64,000 nt of DNA from Hyalella azteca (GCF_000764305.2 NW_025941278.1:62001-126000); one strand, 5' to 3'; counted from the stretch's first letter, positions 20,790 to 33,775 are shown. Notes: generated from the sequence alone by a model not told the origin. Program-made: numbers and translations.

Positions 20790-21690
20790 GATTCAACTGA
20801 CCCATCAGAAGCTCATTTTTGCGGATGTAGTTTGTTGTTCGCATGTGACGCCACTGATCTCAGTGACGTCACGGGCATTAATCATTCTCCGATATGCGAT
20901 CAAACCAGTCAATCAATCCGCTATGGGAATGACGGGATTGTTTAAGTTTATTGATCTCAGTGACATAACAAGAAAGCTGAACATAAAGACGCACATCCTC
21001 GTGGGTCAACCTAATATAGATCAACCATGGTTTAACCTCATAGTTGAACTAGTATAAGGTTAACCCATCAGAAGCCAATTTATGCGGATTTAGTTCGTTT
21101 CTCGCCTATGACGTCACTGATCTAAGTGACGTCACGGGCATTGATCAATCCCCGAAATGCGATCAAACCAGTCAACCCATGGTTGAACTAGCATAGGGTT
21201 AACCCATCAGAAGCTCATTTTTGCGGATGTAGTTCGTTGTTCGCCTGTGACGTCACGGGCGCTGACCAATCACCGAAATGCGATCAAACCAGACAACCAA
21301 TCCATCATAGGAATGACGAGTTTGTTTACGTTTCTCGATCTACGTGACGTAACAAGAAAGCTTAACTGAAAGACGGAACTTCTTGTGGGTCAAACTAATA
21401 TAGTTCAGCCATGGTTTAACCTAATCTATGCCTCATGGTTGAATTAGTATAAGGTTGACCCATCAGAAGCTCATTTTTACGGATGTAGTTCGTTGTTCGC
21501 CTGTGACGTCACTGATCTCAGTGACGTTACAGGCATTAACCAATCACCGAAATGAGATCAAACCAGTCGACCAATCCGTCATGGGAATGACTGGTTTGTT
21601 TACGTTTCTCGTTCTACGTGACGTAACAAGAAAGCTGAACTGAGAGACGGAACTTCTCGTGGGTCAACCTTGTATAGAATGACTGTCCCA
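20790..21690. repeat. about 260-bp tandem repeat with TGACGTCA palindromes
   Basis: Four units start at GCGGAT(G/T)TAG-type anchors: 20821, 21083, 21223 and 21479. Spacings are 262, 140 (internally deleted unit) and 256 bp. Most units carry a near-perfect inverted repeat with arms GTGACGTCACTGA / TCAGTGACGTCAC and a 2-nt spacer (20845-20872, 21108-21135, 21503-21530). A second GTGACGTAAC site lies further on. TGACGTCA is the CRE/ATF core. Whether this array has regulatory activity is not known from sequence. Confidence 0.85.
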
Positions 21691-22088
21691 AACGGCAATG
21701 TAATAATAGACTGGTGCTTAAAGATAAATCAAGATAATGTAATAATCGCAATTTGCAAAATTCGCGGAATTCGCACGCCGCGACATTTCATTGATCAGTC
21801 ATTCACCACTTCGTCATCAGCAACTTCATTCAGCGTCGTCAACAGTTATTTATTGGAATCGCGAAGGGAAGGAGCCCCGATTCCCGAAGCCTAACTGCCT
21901 AAGAACATGTGACGAAAGCGAGAAGTCGGGTACCATAAATGACAGTTTTGACACTAACTAACGTCGCAGCAGCTCTTTTTTTGCCGGCGTTCAATAATAG
22001 AAGCTATCTATTATATCTATAAAGTATAAACAAAGATGAAAATAACTTTCCAGCAGGAACAACACACTTTTCGCCTTTACATATTCAT
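21691..22088. other. intergenic, no gene seen
   Basis: No supported feature between the repeat array and the inverted-repeat element. Confidence 0.4.
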
Positions 22089-25000
22089 TATATTACTACC
22101 GGCGTCAAACGGGGTAAGAAGGGACGGGCAGGGTATTAAGGGACAGTCCTCTTGGCTCCAATATTTCGTAGAAATGTTGTATGTGTAGCATAGTGCTACT
22201 AAACTAAATAAAATAGTGCAAAACTTAAAATAGTGGCATGAATTTCAACATTTTTCTATCTATGTAGACGTACCTAGGTTACAGGTATAAGGCATTAAAG
22301 GCAAGTTAAGAAATCATATACCTACATTTACCACCTCTAAAAAATCACTGAAAAAAGTGTGAAAAGTGAGATTTTGGAGAAGTACCTCACCTCTGCTGTA
22401 GCTGTAGCTAAGGTCTGTAGCTCTGTACAGTCTTAGACAGACTGTACTCTCTGACCTCTGTAGGAGTGCAGGGCTGGAAAAGTCCTATTTTGTCTGAAAT
22501 ATCGCGGCTCTAATATCATATAATATCAGTAGGTATGAAATCTCGCGGCTCAAATGTCACAAATTTTTGTTTGATTGAAAAATTGTGGTTTGCACTTCAG
22601 AAACGTGTCATTTCATAAAATTTTCAACTTCCGCAATCCGCATTGCTTTACCGTTCCAGCCAAAATATCCTGCAAAAAAAAACATAAACATCGTAATCAT
22701 CGATGTAATGTAAACAAATCAACAAAACGTTTTGTTGAAGATTGCGCATAGTTGCGGGCATGTCAAAGCGGTCAGACTGCAGACTGCTATTAAAACATGC
22801 TCAACTTACAGTAAAGACAATTTTTAATGTTGCCATTTGACTGTTTTAGGGTATAATTAGAGATTTGGGGTAACACGTGCATGGAGAATCATGAGAATGT
22901 AAATAAATTCCCGCCTTGTAAATGGCTTTTCATGGCTGAGATATGGAATTCACGGCTTGGTGAAATGGATCACAGCTCAAAGAAATGGAATCACGACTGG
23001 CAAATCCATAAAACCACGGCTCAAAAAATTCAGTCGCGGCTTGCCAAGTAGATATATTCCATGCCTGTAGGAGTGTAGGACAGTAGGAGTGTAGCAAAAA
23101 AAAAATATTCACCACATTAAAAATTCTACCTACATGAAAGCTGCACACAGGTGTTGGCTTAAAAATGCGATTGACAAAAATTGTGTAGATCATTCCAGAA
23201 AAAAATGGCAGCCATTTGACCCATTTCCACACAATGGGGTTATAAGGGAGTAAAGGGACTAGGAAGGTAGTAAAGAGACATCCCCTGGGGTTATAAATAT
23301 AAGGGAGCCAGGGACACCCCTAAAAATGCATTTACTTTTTACAGTAGATGAGTAGAACCTTGGTTAGCAAGGGCTCCAGTTAACAAGAAGATCAATTGAT
23401 AACAAAGAATTTTATTACATTTACCTTGCTCAGTAAAAATAATTTAACTTACCAAAAAATTAATGCATCATTGCTCATCAGTCATCACAAAATTGTGCAT
23501 AGATAGAATGTCAATGTCATAGATAGAAATAAAATTGTTCACTGGGCTCTGGGCAACATAGAATGTAAAGTAATTAACCTAAACTATGACTTTTTCTCAA
23601 AAGAGTATGACTATGATGGTTGTCACTAAAATATTACTGTCTGTTTTAGCCAGGGTGCAGTTGTGCAGAGGCCACTATGCAGAGGGTGGATGCAGCGTCG
23701 GCAATATATGGATTTTTAAGCCCAAAGCGTCGCTGGCCATTTTAAAGATGCGTCGCCGGGTAATTTGTAATGAAAAGCCATTTACGCTGAGTAATGACGA
23801 ACTATTTACAAGCCACGAACTTATTACAAGGTTTGGACAAGCTTCGCTGCATCGTAATCCATCCAACGTACCGGAAACCTTTCTTTTTTTCTAAATAGTT
23901 GGCTGAAGACTGAGAAATATATTAAATGCAAGAATTTCAATCTAAATGTGTCGGCAAAATCTTCCGAAGGCGAAAATTTTGCCGATAATGCGTCGCTGTA
24001 GGTCTTTAAATCTTCATTCACTCTCTGCACAGTGGTGCAGAGGGTGCAACCGTGCAACTGCAAGCAGCGTTGCCAACGCCAACTGTTGCCAAAATATGGT
24101 TTTTATAGCCCAAAGTGTCACTGGCCATTTTCAAGATCTGTCACCTGGTAATTTTTAATAAGAAATGATGCAAGCAACTTTGATAGTATAGGTATCCTTT
24201 AGACCTTTACTATCCATGCACCGCAACACTTGCACACAACACAACTGATTTCCAGAGAAGCTTCACTGCATCCTGAATCCTGATCCTTCCAGCGTACTGG
24301 AAACCTTACTCAGTTACTGTGTGCACTTGGGGTCTTACATATTTCCAGTAATTTTGAAGTTATTTCTCATATGCAATCATTTTTATCCAAATGTGTTGGC
24401 AAGATCTTCAGAAGGCATAAATTTTGCTGCCAATACATTGCCAAAGATCTTGCAATATTCACCAACTTTTGGCACCATGGTGTTTTAGGTATGTTTCTAC
24501 AATCTTTTTTTTTTACAAGTGGTCCTGTATGCTTAGCTGCAGAAGAAATGCTGCATGGCTTAATTGGCTGCTGATATGAACTTATGACGCTTGCAGTGGG
24601 CAAGGTCATTGTCAATGCTCAATTGCATGTCCATACTCCATGGAGTAGGTAATATCACATTATTCACATGAATAATATGGTAATGTATGGTATGGATAAG
24701 TAATATAACATCAATATAGGAAAAACAAGTAAAAATCACAGAAAATCTTATTTATTCTACATCTACATCATCTAAAAAGGAAGAGGAAGACTTCAGAGTT
24801 CTTTTTAGAAATGAATGAGTATACTTTGCATGCTAAAAAACATTTTAAAATCAAGTTTTACTTCAAGTGTCCCTTTTTACCCCATTCCCAGGGTTAGTTC
24901 AGTAGGCTTTTATTTTTGCTTCTGGCACCTTTCAAATAGCATATGGAATTTTTTCAGAGATGCCATACAGTAGCCCTCGCAAATATCTTTAAAATGAGCT

Positions 25001-25095
25001 TAAACTCGTTTATGAAATGTTTCATGGTACAAAGTTATTAAGAGAAAATGCTCTAAACCATCCCTTATTATCCCGTTCGATGGTGTAGTAATCAT
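22089..25095. mobile_element. inverted-repeat DNA element, enlarged by internal repeats
   Basis: The left end (ATTACTACCGGCGTCAAACG then GGGTAAGAAGGGA) and the inverted right end (ATTACTACACCATCGAACGG then GATAATAAGGGA) match over about 35 bp. Internal blocks are shared in order with 26560-27125, but here they are interrupted by extra sequence at about 22437-23090 and 23345-24880. No transposase is visible, so it is a non-autonomous element. Superfamily unknown. Confidence 0.6.
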
Positions 25096-25900
25096 ACCCA
25101 AGTTTTGGTTGTAAATATGTTTTATGATATATAGATACAATTACAATGTGTATTAAGAAATCAAAATGTAAAATTTAACAAAGTGTATTATTAAGGAATA
25201 AGGAAAGCCTGGCCTTGGAAACAAGTCAACTTGTTGAATGTTGAGTCACTAGTCTAGTGTAGTTGTACTGTGCAGGTGCTGAGGTGCAGACTGCAGTCAC
25301 TGGCTCACTCTCACTGCAGTCATGCAGTGTGCTGACTGGCGACTTGTGTGTTATTGATGAATGATGATAGAGTCTGCAAGTGATTAGAGATTTAGAGTCT
25401 GCCTTGCTTCTATGTGATAATGTGAGTAGTATGTCTATTGTCAATGTCACTAAAAGTAAAGTCTCTTTTAAGTCAGTCTGTCAATAGATCAAACTAACTT
25501 AGTTTAGTGGGCTGCAGGAATTCACAGGCTAGCTGTTTGTCTGTTACTCTTAGTCCTGCAGTTCTGTACCTGTAGTCCTGTTAGCTGAGATTTAGCTCCA
25601 CAGTCCCAGACACTCTCTGTTGCACGTGCACACTGCTTGATTACTGGTTACTCCAATATGTGATGTTTGGCAATTGTGTTGCCAAGATCAGGTTTTTAGG
25701 CCCTAGTAAATGTTGTCAGTATATACCTACTCCTGTAGTATAAAGGATTTGTCTCATAAATTACCTTAATATTCAAGATTTCTTTTCAAATATCCAACAT
25801 GATGATATAAAGTGGTATTTAAGAAGAAATGTGTTAGCAAAATTTTCTGAAGCTATAGAATTTTATGCTGATGTTGCCAAATATCTCCAGATATTTGCTC
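23640..25900. repeat. diverged repeats sharing a mitochondria-unrelated 'GGCAA..TTTTTA(A/T)GCCC' block
   Basis: Segments near 23660-23780, 24020-24165 and 25660-25710 share GGCAA...GGTTTTTA(T)AGCCC-like blocks. AATGTGT(C/T)GGCAA(A/G)ATCTTC recurs near 23945 and 24390, and a diverged form occurs near 25830. They look like serial copies of one decayed element. Short frames here are not considered genes. Confidence 0.55.
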
Positions 25901-26559
25901 ACTCCCTGCATTGCTGCACCCTAGCATAGAATTTATCTATCTACCTTTCATGCTTTCAAGTTTCAAGCTACAAATAGGGCTTTCCAGCCATTTTTGGAGC
26001 TGCAAGATTCCTGCTAGATCATCAGTAGATGAGTTATTTCCTATCTAAATGTTAATGACACTGCATGGTTGGGCCCCAAGTATCCAAATGTATTGAGCGA
26101 CAATATTTCATTCATAAATAGCAAAATTCTAATCCTGTTGTTGCTCTTGGGCTGTTTTGGCTGAGACTCAGCCTCTATCAAGGTGTAGATGCAATGTAAG
26201 ATCAAGGTTTAAGATTTAAAATTGATTTTAAACAATTACATTTGAGCTTTGTGAATGTTATTTCATCAAAAAGTCAGGAAATTTTATTCTTTTTCTTTTC
26301 TAGTAGCAAGTCTGTAATTTTCCTATGTACTTATTTCTAAAATCTCAAGAGCAACATTTTTTAATGAAATTAGAATTATTCAGCCCATTTGTGCACATTA
26401 GTTAACAATTAGAGAAGAGGTATTATTATCATCTATTGGAAGATTGGAAATTTTCAACTTCAAGCTGAAATCAACAATTTGTGGACTGGTGGCAACACTT
26501 TTGCCTAAAAAACTTGGCAACACAATTACAAAACTTGGTATAGTTGCCAGACCAGCTGA
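25901..26559. other. intergenic, no gene seen
   Basis: AT-rich sequence with no supported feature. Confidence 0.4.
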
Positions 26560-27125
26560 CATGGCTCCAGCTATAAATATTGCAAAATTAAAAATAGTGG
26601 CGTAAATTCAACATTTTTACTACCTATCTATGCAATATAAAGCAACTTAAGAAATTCTACATTTACTACCTCTAAAAAAATCCCTGAATAAAAGTGTGGA
26701 AGAAATGACATTTTGGAAAAGTACCTCTGCTAAGGTCTGTAGCAGAAAAAACATTCACCATACTAAAAAATTTTACATATATAAAGTTGTACCCTGGTGT
26801 TTGCTTAAAAATGTGATTGATGGAATTTGCGTATCTCATTCCGAAAATAAATGCCAGCAGCCATTTCCGCAAGATGGGGTAATAAGGGAAACCCCCCAGG
26901 GTAATAAGGTCCCAGGTTACCCCCTTCCCAGGGGTAATAAGGAATGCCATTATTTTGCATCTGGCACCTTGCAAATAGAATATGGGATATTTTTGGAGAT
27001 GCCACATGATAGCCCTTGCAAAAGCTTTTAAAATGAGCCCAAACTTGTTTATGAAATGTTTCATGGTAAGAAGTTATTAACGAAAAATGCCCAAATCTGT
27101 CCCATATTACCCTGTTTGATGGTAG
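26560..27125. mobile_element. second, 5'-shortened copy of the 22-25 kb element
   Basis: Colinear with parts of 22150-25095: AAAATAGTGGC, TTAAGAAAT...CTACATTTAC, ATTCACCA..., GGGGTAATAAGGGA, CTGGCACCTT...CAAATAG, GAAATGTTTCATGGTA, ending CCTGTTTGATGGTAG. The left terminal repeat is missing or unrecognisable. Frames of over 100 codons on both strands (26672-27064) lie inside this repeat. Confidence 0.65.
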
Positions 27126-27549
27126 CTAATTTTACAATGAAGTCTCAATCCTACAACCAATACTAAGTGCTGATGCAAATTCAGATGCTAAACTAGATCC
27201 CACAGTTCATACCAGGTTCCTGTTGTTGGTTTTTTATTTATCGCTCATTCCAGTGCTACTCATCTCAATAAGTATAAGTCTGTCTGTTATGTATTTGAGT
27301 GATGTTGAAGGGACATGAAACATGGTATTGTTATCAAGCTGTGGTCATGTAGAGTGTGGGCAATTAGTTTTTGCAAATTTGAAAAGCTAGAGATGGCTTT
27401 TCATTTGAAAAATTCTGTACTACAGACTGTATTTTTGTTTTACAATTAGGCTCATAACTCCTCAATGCTTGCCATAACCTCTCCTTTCTAATGCAATTTT
27501 TCAGTGAGGTGATTGAAGGAATCCTCATTAACATGACTTATTGTTTCAG
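27126..27549. other. upstream region of GPALPP1
   Basis: No gene. TTATTGTTTCAG at 27538-27549 looks like a 3' splice site, so the GPALPP1 5' UTR is probably split by an intron ending here. Confidence 0.45.
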
Positions 27550-27611
27550 GTGCCTGGTATTGACTTTACTTGCAAAACAGCTGTGTTCTCAACATTAGTT
27601 CATTGTTCAAA

Positions 27612-30093
27612 ATGGATCACACTCCAGAATTACCATGTCATCTTAAGAAACCAATCCTAGATAACAAACCTTTACCTCAAGCTCCTTCACAAATGGAAAT
27701 CAATGAATATTCAAATTCTTCTTCTGAGTCAGGAAATGATTGTGCATATGGCCCTGTTCTACCACCTCATCTAAAATACAAAAATACTTCAATATTGGAT
27801 GATACAGATAATGAACTGTATGGTCCTGCATTACCACCCCATCTTTCCAAAGTTTCAGAACAAAGTACAAAAAACCTCTCTGGCAAGGTATCTAAAACTT
27901 CTAAAGTTGACAACTCATCTGTAACAAACCATGAGGACAATGACTATGTTTTATCTGAAGATGAGTATGGTCCTTCTTTACCTCCTCATTTACAGGACTC
28001 TTCTGTCTCTGTCAATCCATTGCCAGGTTCAGATAATAAGAATTCAAATAATGGTTCAACAAGCAAAACAATTGGCCCAGCACTGCCCTTTGACTTTAAA
28101 CAGACTATATTTGGTAACAGCAGTAAAGATGAGCCAGATGATATCTACTGTCCTGATTTACCGCCTCATCTGAAAAGAAAACTTTCACATGAAGCAACTT
28201 ACGAAACTCATCCAATAATCCAGAGTGAGTCGACTAAAGATGGTTCAAGTAACGAGTCTGAACATTCAGAAGATGATGAGGTTTATGGCCCTCTACCTCC
28301 TGCTGAAGCTGTTGATATGGATGAATATATTGAGTCAACCATCCATCAGCGGACTGAAGCTGCTCAGCAGCGACTTAAGAATGTATGTTGATATTCCTGT
28401 TCATTTCAGCAGGCCATTCATTCTCTTATGAAAAGTATTTGTCTGCTTATTTCAATATAATTATTAGGAGTAAGATTAAGATGAATTAAATAAATGCTTT
28501 AACACTCAAATTGCTTGAGAAATTGATTATTTTTTTATTCTTGCAGTATGTTTTTTATGTATAAGTATATATATCGTTTGATCTATAAATGTTGTTTTGC
28601 AACATGTTGATGTGTTGTCAAGTTACCTCTTGATGTTTGAAACATACTGTACCCCACTTTCACTGCTAACTAATTTTGTAGAAGAACAACAAGGCACCCA
28701 CGAGAGAAGACTGGATGTTAACTCTACCTGAAGATCGCCCGCTGTTCTCTGGGCTTGGACTACAGGCCAGGCAGTTCTCCAAGAGTGGCAAGAGAGATCG
28801 AGGCGACACATCAGTCTGGACTGATACTCCTGCTGATAAAGAGCGCAAAGCACAGGTCTATTTTGTGTACATTTAAAAGATGTTTTCTAGTTTTTTTTTC
28901 AAAATGTTCCTTCTGCTCTGTTGTTTATTTTGCTTTAGAATCTGTTCTATGCCAAATAAAAATCATAATTTATTGTAACCAGAACTTATGTTTGTCAGGA
29001 GGTACCATCAATCTTTTAGAATTCATCGCAAATTAGTTGCGCACACTACCAATCGAATTTATGCAGATATTCTTAATTACGTATAAAGTAGTCTTAACAA
29101 TAATCATTTGACTGTATTTTGTTCTTGTAGAGAGCAGCAGAGGGCCGGAAAACCAGCAAGCACGAGCCTGAAGCTCATGCTAACCCTCGCGACGAGCGCA
29201 TGCAGGCTATGGTCGCGAAGTACAACGAAGCCAAACGCGCCCAGCCGCTCATTGACACGCATCAGAGCAGCAATAAGAAGGTCGTCAAGACAGTTGCGGT
29301 CTGCTGCCGCTCTTTGCTCTGGTTTTCTCCGTAGCCTACTTCTTATTGTTTGCCCACTACTACTTCCCTGTGGCTCACTGCAATTTATTTGCTGCCTCTT
29401 ACAACCTCTTCATCGTTGACCTCGATTTCTTTGTATAACTAAACTATATTTTTATTTATTTCGTGCCTCCTGCTTTTCATCATTTTAGTTAAGAATCTCA
29501 TTTGTGTTTGGTGTTCTCAGACGAAAAAATATTAATCTTAGTACCGTATATAAATTAAGACAGTTGCAAAGTTCTCTTTTAACAATTGTTTGATTTAGAA
29601 TAATTTCATAATCAAGCATTCAGCTACAATATCTATAATTGTGCATAGCTAAGATTTATTTTATAATATTTTTTTCAGACATTTTTTATTCTCATAGACG
29701 AACCAAGCTCGGTGTTAGTGGAAACTTCAAATTTTATAGTTCCCTCAAGTTATTGTGTCTAAGTTGCTCTGTGTAAAGGAATGATTGCCCTTAGCGTAAG
29801 AAAATAAAGATGCCCTTAGCGTAAGAAAATAAATAACAGCCTGAATGTTATTCTTCACATCTATAGAGTAATTTTTTTACTATATTTTCTCATTAAAATA
29901 AAATTTTTTCCATCAGCAGACCAAGAAAGAGAGCCTAAGCGTGACCGGAGTGGGTCGGGAGCGCAAGCCTTTCAGCAGAGAAGAGGATCTCCACGTCAAC
30001 AAGTTTGACGAGGCGCAGAAGAGTTCGATTCTCAAGAAAGCGCGAAACCTTAATGACAGATTCTCTTCTGGCAAAAGCTCCAAGTTCTTGTAA
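27612..30093 (+). CDS. GPALPP1: GPALPP motifs-containing protein 1 homologue (422 aa, four exons)
   Basis: Coding exons are 27612-28382, 28682-28855, 29131-29280 and 29920-30093. All junctions are phase 0 with GT..AG, and the stop is TAA. I chose the ATG at 27612 (CAAAATGG); nothing upstream in frame is an ATG. Exon 1 carries the namesake motif repeatedly: YGPVLPPHL (46-54), YGPALPPHL (70-78), YGPSLPPHL, IGPALPF, a variant YCPDLPPHL, and VYGPLPP, in an acidic Ser-rich, probably disordered context. Exons 2-4 encode the conserved C-terminal DUF3752 region: REDWMLTLPED, FGLGARxF-like SGLGLQARQFSK, SVWTDTPADKERKAQ, and a basic tail ending SKFL. Members are small nuclear-type proteins of unknown function. 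The donor of exon 3 (AAG|GTCGTC) is weak, so that boundary is the least certain. Confidence 0.9.
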
Positions 30094-30118
30094 AACTTAA
30101 AGTAATGACATCCCCTGA

Positions 30119-30286
30119 TTTTTAGTGCATTTTCTCGTTAATGAAAAAAATGTGCTATTGTGCTCGCCATGTCCGTCCGTCCGTCCGTCTGTCTGTCTGT
30201 CTGTCCGTCCGTCCGTGACTTCACGTTTTCGTCGACGAGAAAACGCGCTCTGTCACTCACTGCAGTGAGTACTGAGATATGTTTTT
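30119..30286 (+). mobile_element. microsatellite-bearing inverted-repeat element (copy C)
   Basis: Order: TTTTTAGTGCATTTTCTC, CTATTGTGCTCGCCATGTCC, a CCGT/CTGT run (30172-30216), GTGACTTCACGTTTTCGTCG, GAGAAAACGCGCT, CACTCACTGCAGTGAGT. It begins 26 bp after the GPALPP1 stop codon and so probably lies in that gene's 3' UTR. Confidence 0.85.
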
Positions 30287-31388
30287 AGACTTTCTTTTGA
30301 TCTGTCATATGTTATTTTTATCGTTATTCTTTTGTACTGATATGATGACATTTTTCTCCGAGTGTGATTGGTACAAATATCGTCTACTTGTGTGTGTCAA
30401 TTTTTATTTTATCAATTAATTTGTGGATTAAATGAAGGGTATTAGAACACGATATAGTTAATGAAGCGAAACGCTAGACTTTATTCTTATCAGTGCTTTA
30501 AATTATTTTCAAATATAGAAAGACTGCAATGAAGATCTGCTAATTCCATGTTGTGGTTTAGAATTGGAATTTTTCTCCCAATGTTTTGAGACAAATTGCT
30601 CCATTACATATGCCTTTATAAAATGAAATAATTGGCTTTTAATTTCCGTCTTTTGATGAATTTTGCCTATTATTACAACGTTTGTTATTGAATTAGTTAT
30701 TATCGTTTCTCAGCCCCAAATTGTCAACTTACTTCATAGAAAATTGCACATTTCTTTGTGAATCTTGCTTTTATCAAATTAATGCCCTAGGTAAAGAGAT
30801 TGCAGTCTCCATCTCATTCACTTCCTGTTAATAAATATAAATTAAATAAAATCCATTGTTTGAACTGTTTTGGAACACCAATCCATGCATTTTCTTATTT
30901 ACAGAAAGCGCGTGTGTGGAACCTTGAAAACGATTTCTTTCTTATTCTCCATCAATCGGTCCTGAATAGAACGATAAGCTCCGATTTAATGCCGACTACC
31001 GACCCCGGATTGACTTTGAATTTGACTGCAATAACTTTCGTTACTGTTGTCTACTTGACGTGCTGCATATCACTAACTACATGAGCAAACAATCCCATTT
31101 GTCCTGGCTGTATCATGCAAAGACTTACGTTGGAGTAACATTTCTGTTTTCTACGGAATAATCCGAACTTGAATAAAAATCACTCATTTCGATTGGACTC
31201 TTGTAAATTTTTCCAGCTTGTAAGCTTATTAATCAAGAAAATATTTTTTTCTGAAATTTAGGTTTTTCCGATCGAGACAAGCGATTTTCCGCTCGAGTTT
31301 ATTAGTCAACTACCATCCGTCTTTTTTCTCTTCTAAGGAATCGGACAGGCTCTAACATGTTGGCCAGTCGCCAATCAGAGGTCTTGTC
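30287..31388. other. intergenic between GPALPP1 and the PPM1L-type exon
   Basis: AT-rich sequence. A 94-codon frame at 30800-31084 is unrecognised and not supported. Confidence 0.4.
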
Positions 31389-31916
31389 ATGTACGTTGAT
31401 ATTTTAATGTCAGGTGCGATGGAAGATGTGTTCGAGAATGATCTGATTTTAAACATATTTCATGCTCACACAGCTCTCTGGAATCGTTATATTATGACAT
31501 GGATAATAAATCCATTCGGCAACAGTGAGTGGTTTGGAAATGGAGGATCTAAAATACCAAATATTGTTGGGCCGTCAATATTGTTGACTTTTACTTTTAC
31601 CGTCATTTTGGTTTCTGTTGCGATCGGAAACAACCCGTCTCTTCGTAATCACATCCACTCAATTTGTTGGCCTATAATACCTGACCTTAAGTTCAGGATT
31701 GCTAGTTTAACCGATAGCAGCAGCTTTAGTGATATCAGTGAGCGCGTCAGTAATTCAAATGTCATATTTGAGCTCAAAGAAGGATTGGTGGGAGTTTATT
31801 CCATGCAAGGAAGAAGAGGCAACATGGAGGATAGGTTCAGTGTTTTACAAGATGTTTCTGTTGGCTCCAACAAGAAAATGTCCTTCTTTGGAGTTTTTGA
31901 TGGGCATGGAGGGCAG
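31389..31916 (+). CDS. PPM1L: PPM1L-type protein phosphatase, first coding exon (176 aa)
   Basis: ATG to a GT donor at GGGCAG|GTAAAT. Residues 58-80 form a hydrophobic membrane anchor (IVGPSILLTFTFTVILVSVA). From about 128 the PP2C catalytic domain begins: GLVGVYSMQGRRGNMEDRF (metal ligand Asp 148) and FFGVFDGHGGQ (Asp 171, metal-binding DGHGG motif). PPM1L is an ER-anchored, Mg/Mn-dependent Ser/Thr phosphatase of stress-kinase and ceramide-transport pathways. The anchor followed by YS(M/I)QGRR fits it better than soluble PP2Cs. Later exons are not found in the window. An inverted-repeat element begins 318 bp downstream and a DET1 exon faces it, so the gene is either continued beyond a very long intron, broken, or misassembled. 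Confidence 0.8.
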
Positions 31917-33600
31917 GTAAATTGAATTGGAAGATCATTATAAATGAAGCCAATCAAGCCATGTATGATATTGACATAGTGGCAAAGCAGAGAGTTTTTT
32001 AGACTCTCCCTCATGTTCGTTTTTGAGTCCTATAACTATAAGTAGACCAGTAAAGTATCCTGGATACCAGCATTAACATACATAAGAAATTTGTTCAAAT
32101 CTTGGGTAAATGAGGAAATTAAAAATGAACTGATTCTAAAAAACTTCTGGTTTGTCACTATGGATATTGATAATACCGTAGATGATTGCTTGTCGAAAGC
32201 AAATTTTTGTGCTGTAGAAAGTTTTAATTATATAGGGTAAACGCGGTATATTCTGACATCGTAGGTAATTCCGTCACCTCTCCATCTTTTCCTTTATATT
32301 AAGCTTTGTTTTGGTTCCATGCGTTTGTTGATGGTTGAAATGGTGACGTCATGCATTTGCGAGTCAAAATACTGCCAAAACACTAGGTCTTGGCCATCTC
32401 GTGGGAAAATATTGAGATCCAAAGAGAGACTATGCATGCCAGGTGGTGAGATCATCGAAAAATGTGTCAAATTTGACAGTTGACATGGCTCTACCAAATA
32501 GTGAATAACTGTTTTTATAGGAAGAATATTATGGTTTGAGACTTTTAAATACGTCTGTGAATATATTAGGAATCCTTTAAGTATACTTGTATTTGCTGAT
32601 TTCAAGTCATATATAAATTAATAGATGATTAAGTTGAGATGTTGGATTTAAACACATGAAAACTAATTCTGACACGACTTGAATTGGACACATACAGATC
32701 GTTCAAAGCTTTGTACAAAAATTGAAATTTGCTTAATTAAAAGCCTAATAGCTGTTAATTAATACGTAATTAAGTAGTGTTCAATATTCGTTAGTGTTCT
32801 AATTCAAAGCCATGTTGTATCCCAATGCAGCCCAGACTGGAATAATGGGCAGATTATTCAGAATACCGCGGGTAAAAAGAGGCTCTTCAAGGGTGAAGTT
32901 GGAAAATCGCGGGTAAAATTTTCGTCCTCCCGGGTGCTTCTAGAAAATCGCGGGTAAGAATTTGCTGTTCTTGGGCGATTTTACAAAATCGCGTGTGAAC
33001 AGCTGCTCCCTACCGTCTCTCAAGTCTCAACTTCTCGCGCCGAGCCGCCGAACGAGAGGTGCGCTGCCATAGACCAGCAAATTACCTCAAATCAGCCCTG
33101 GAGCCAACATCAACCTTCTAAATGCTATTGATATAGTCATCCTGGCAGTGGCACCTAAGCAGCTGTACTCAATTGACCCATCGTACCACACGAACTTAAA
33201 ACCAACAATGCTTCAGCTCACAGCCTCACAAAGTCACAAGCTGCTATTCCACATCGGTTGATACGTCGTTCTCCAATAACTTTCAACCCATACCATCGCC
33301 TTGAAGGAATGGATCGTCGGCAAGCATATGTATAAATTGTATATGATAGTCGTATGTCGGATGGTTCTACAGGCGATTAAGTTGAAAACACTGGTTGTCG
33401 AGTCGTTTCTATAATACTATGGAGTTCTTNCATCTATTATTAATATCGTATTTCTAATGTTCCTAATATTCTAGCGCTGGTCGTCGGATCGTTACTATGA
33501 AATTCTTAATAAATTAATGTTGTAGCCAAATAAATTATAAATACACTACAAAAGTCACTTGTTTTAATCGTATAACACAAAGAATCTTTAGTCTACTTCA

Positions 33601-33775
33601 GGCCGGGTGGCCCAGTTGTTGAAGCTCAAAGTACCAAAATTGGAGCAGTGAGTTGCGCGTTCGAGACCGCAACAAGCTGTGAATGTTCTGCGATGTTAAG
33701 AATCTGCGACACGCCTATAGCCTACTAAACGGTGGCACTGCTATTATTATTATCTATTATATAATTGTAAATTCA
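33601..33775 (+). mobile_element. tRNA-derived SINE, single unit
   Basis: GGCCGGGTGGCCCAGTTGTT at the 5' end, B-box-like GCGTTCGAGACC, then GTTCTGCGATGTTAAGAAT and a short (ATT)n tail. Homologous to the second unit of the SINE at 761-1028. Its copy of the tail motif is mutated (AAGAATCTGCGACACGCC). Confidence 0.7.

Noticed and set aside
26672..27064. 130-codon (-) and 111-codon (+) overlapping frames
   Set aside because: They lie inside a dispersed repeat also present at 22-25 kb, where the frames are not kept.
33100..33260. Frame containing NAIDIVILAVAPKQL, reminiscent of a dinucleotide-binding enzyme
   Set aside because: Too short, no flanking motif or exon partner; chance similarity cannot be excluded.
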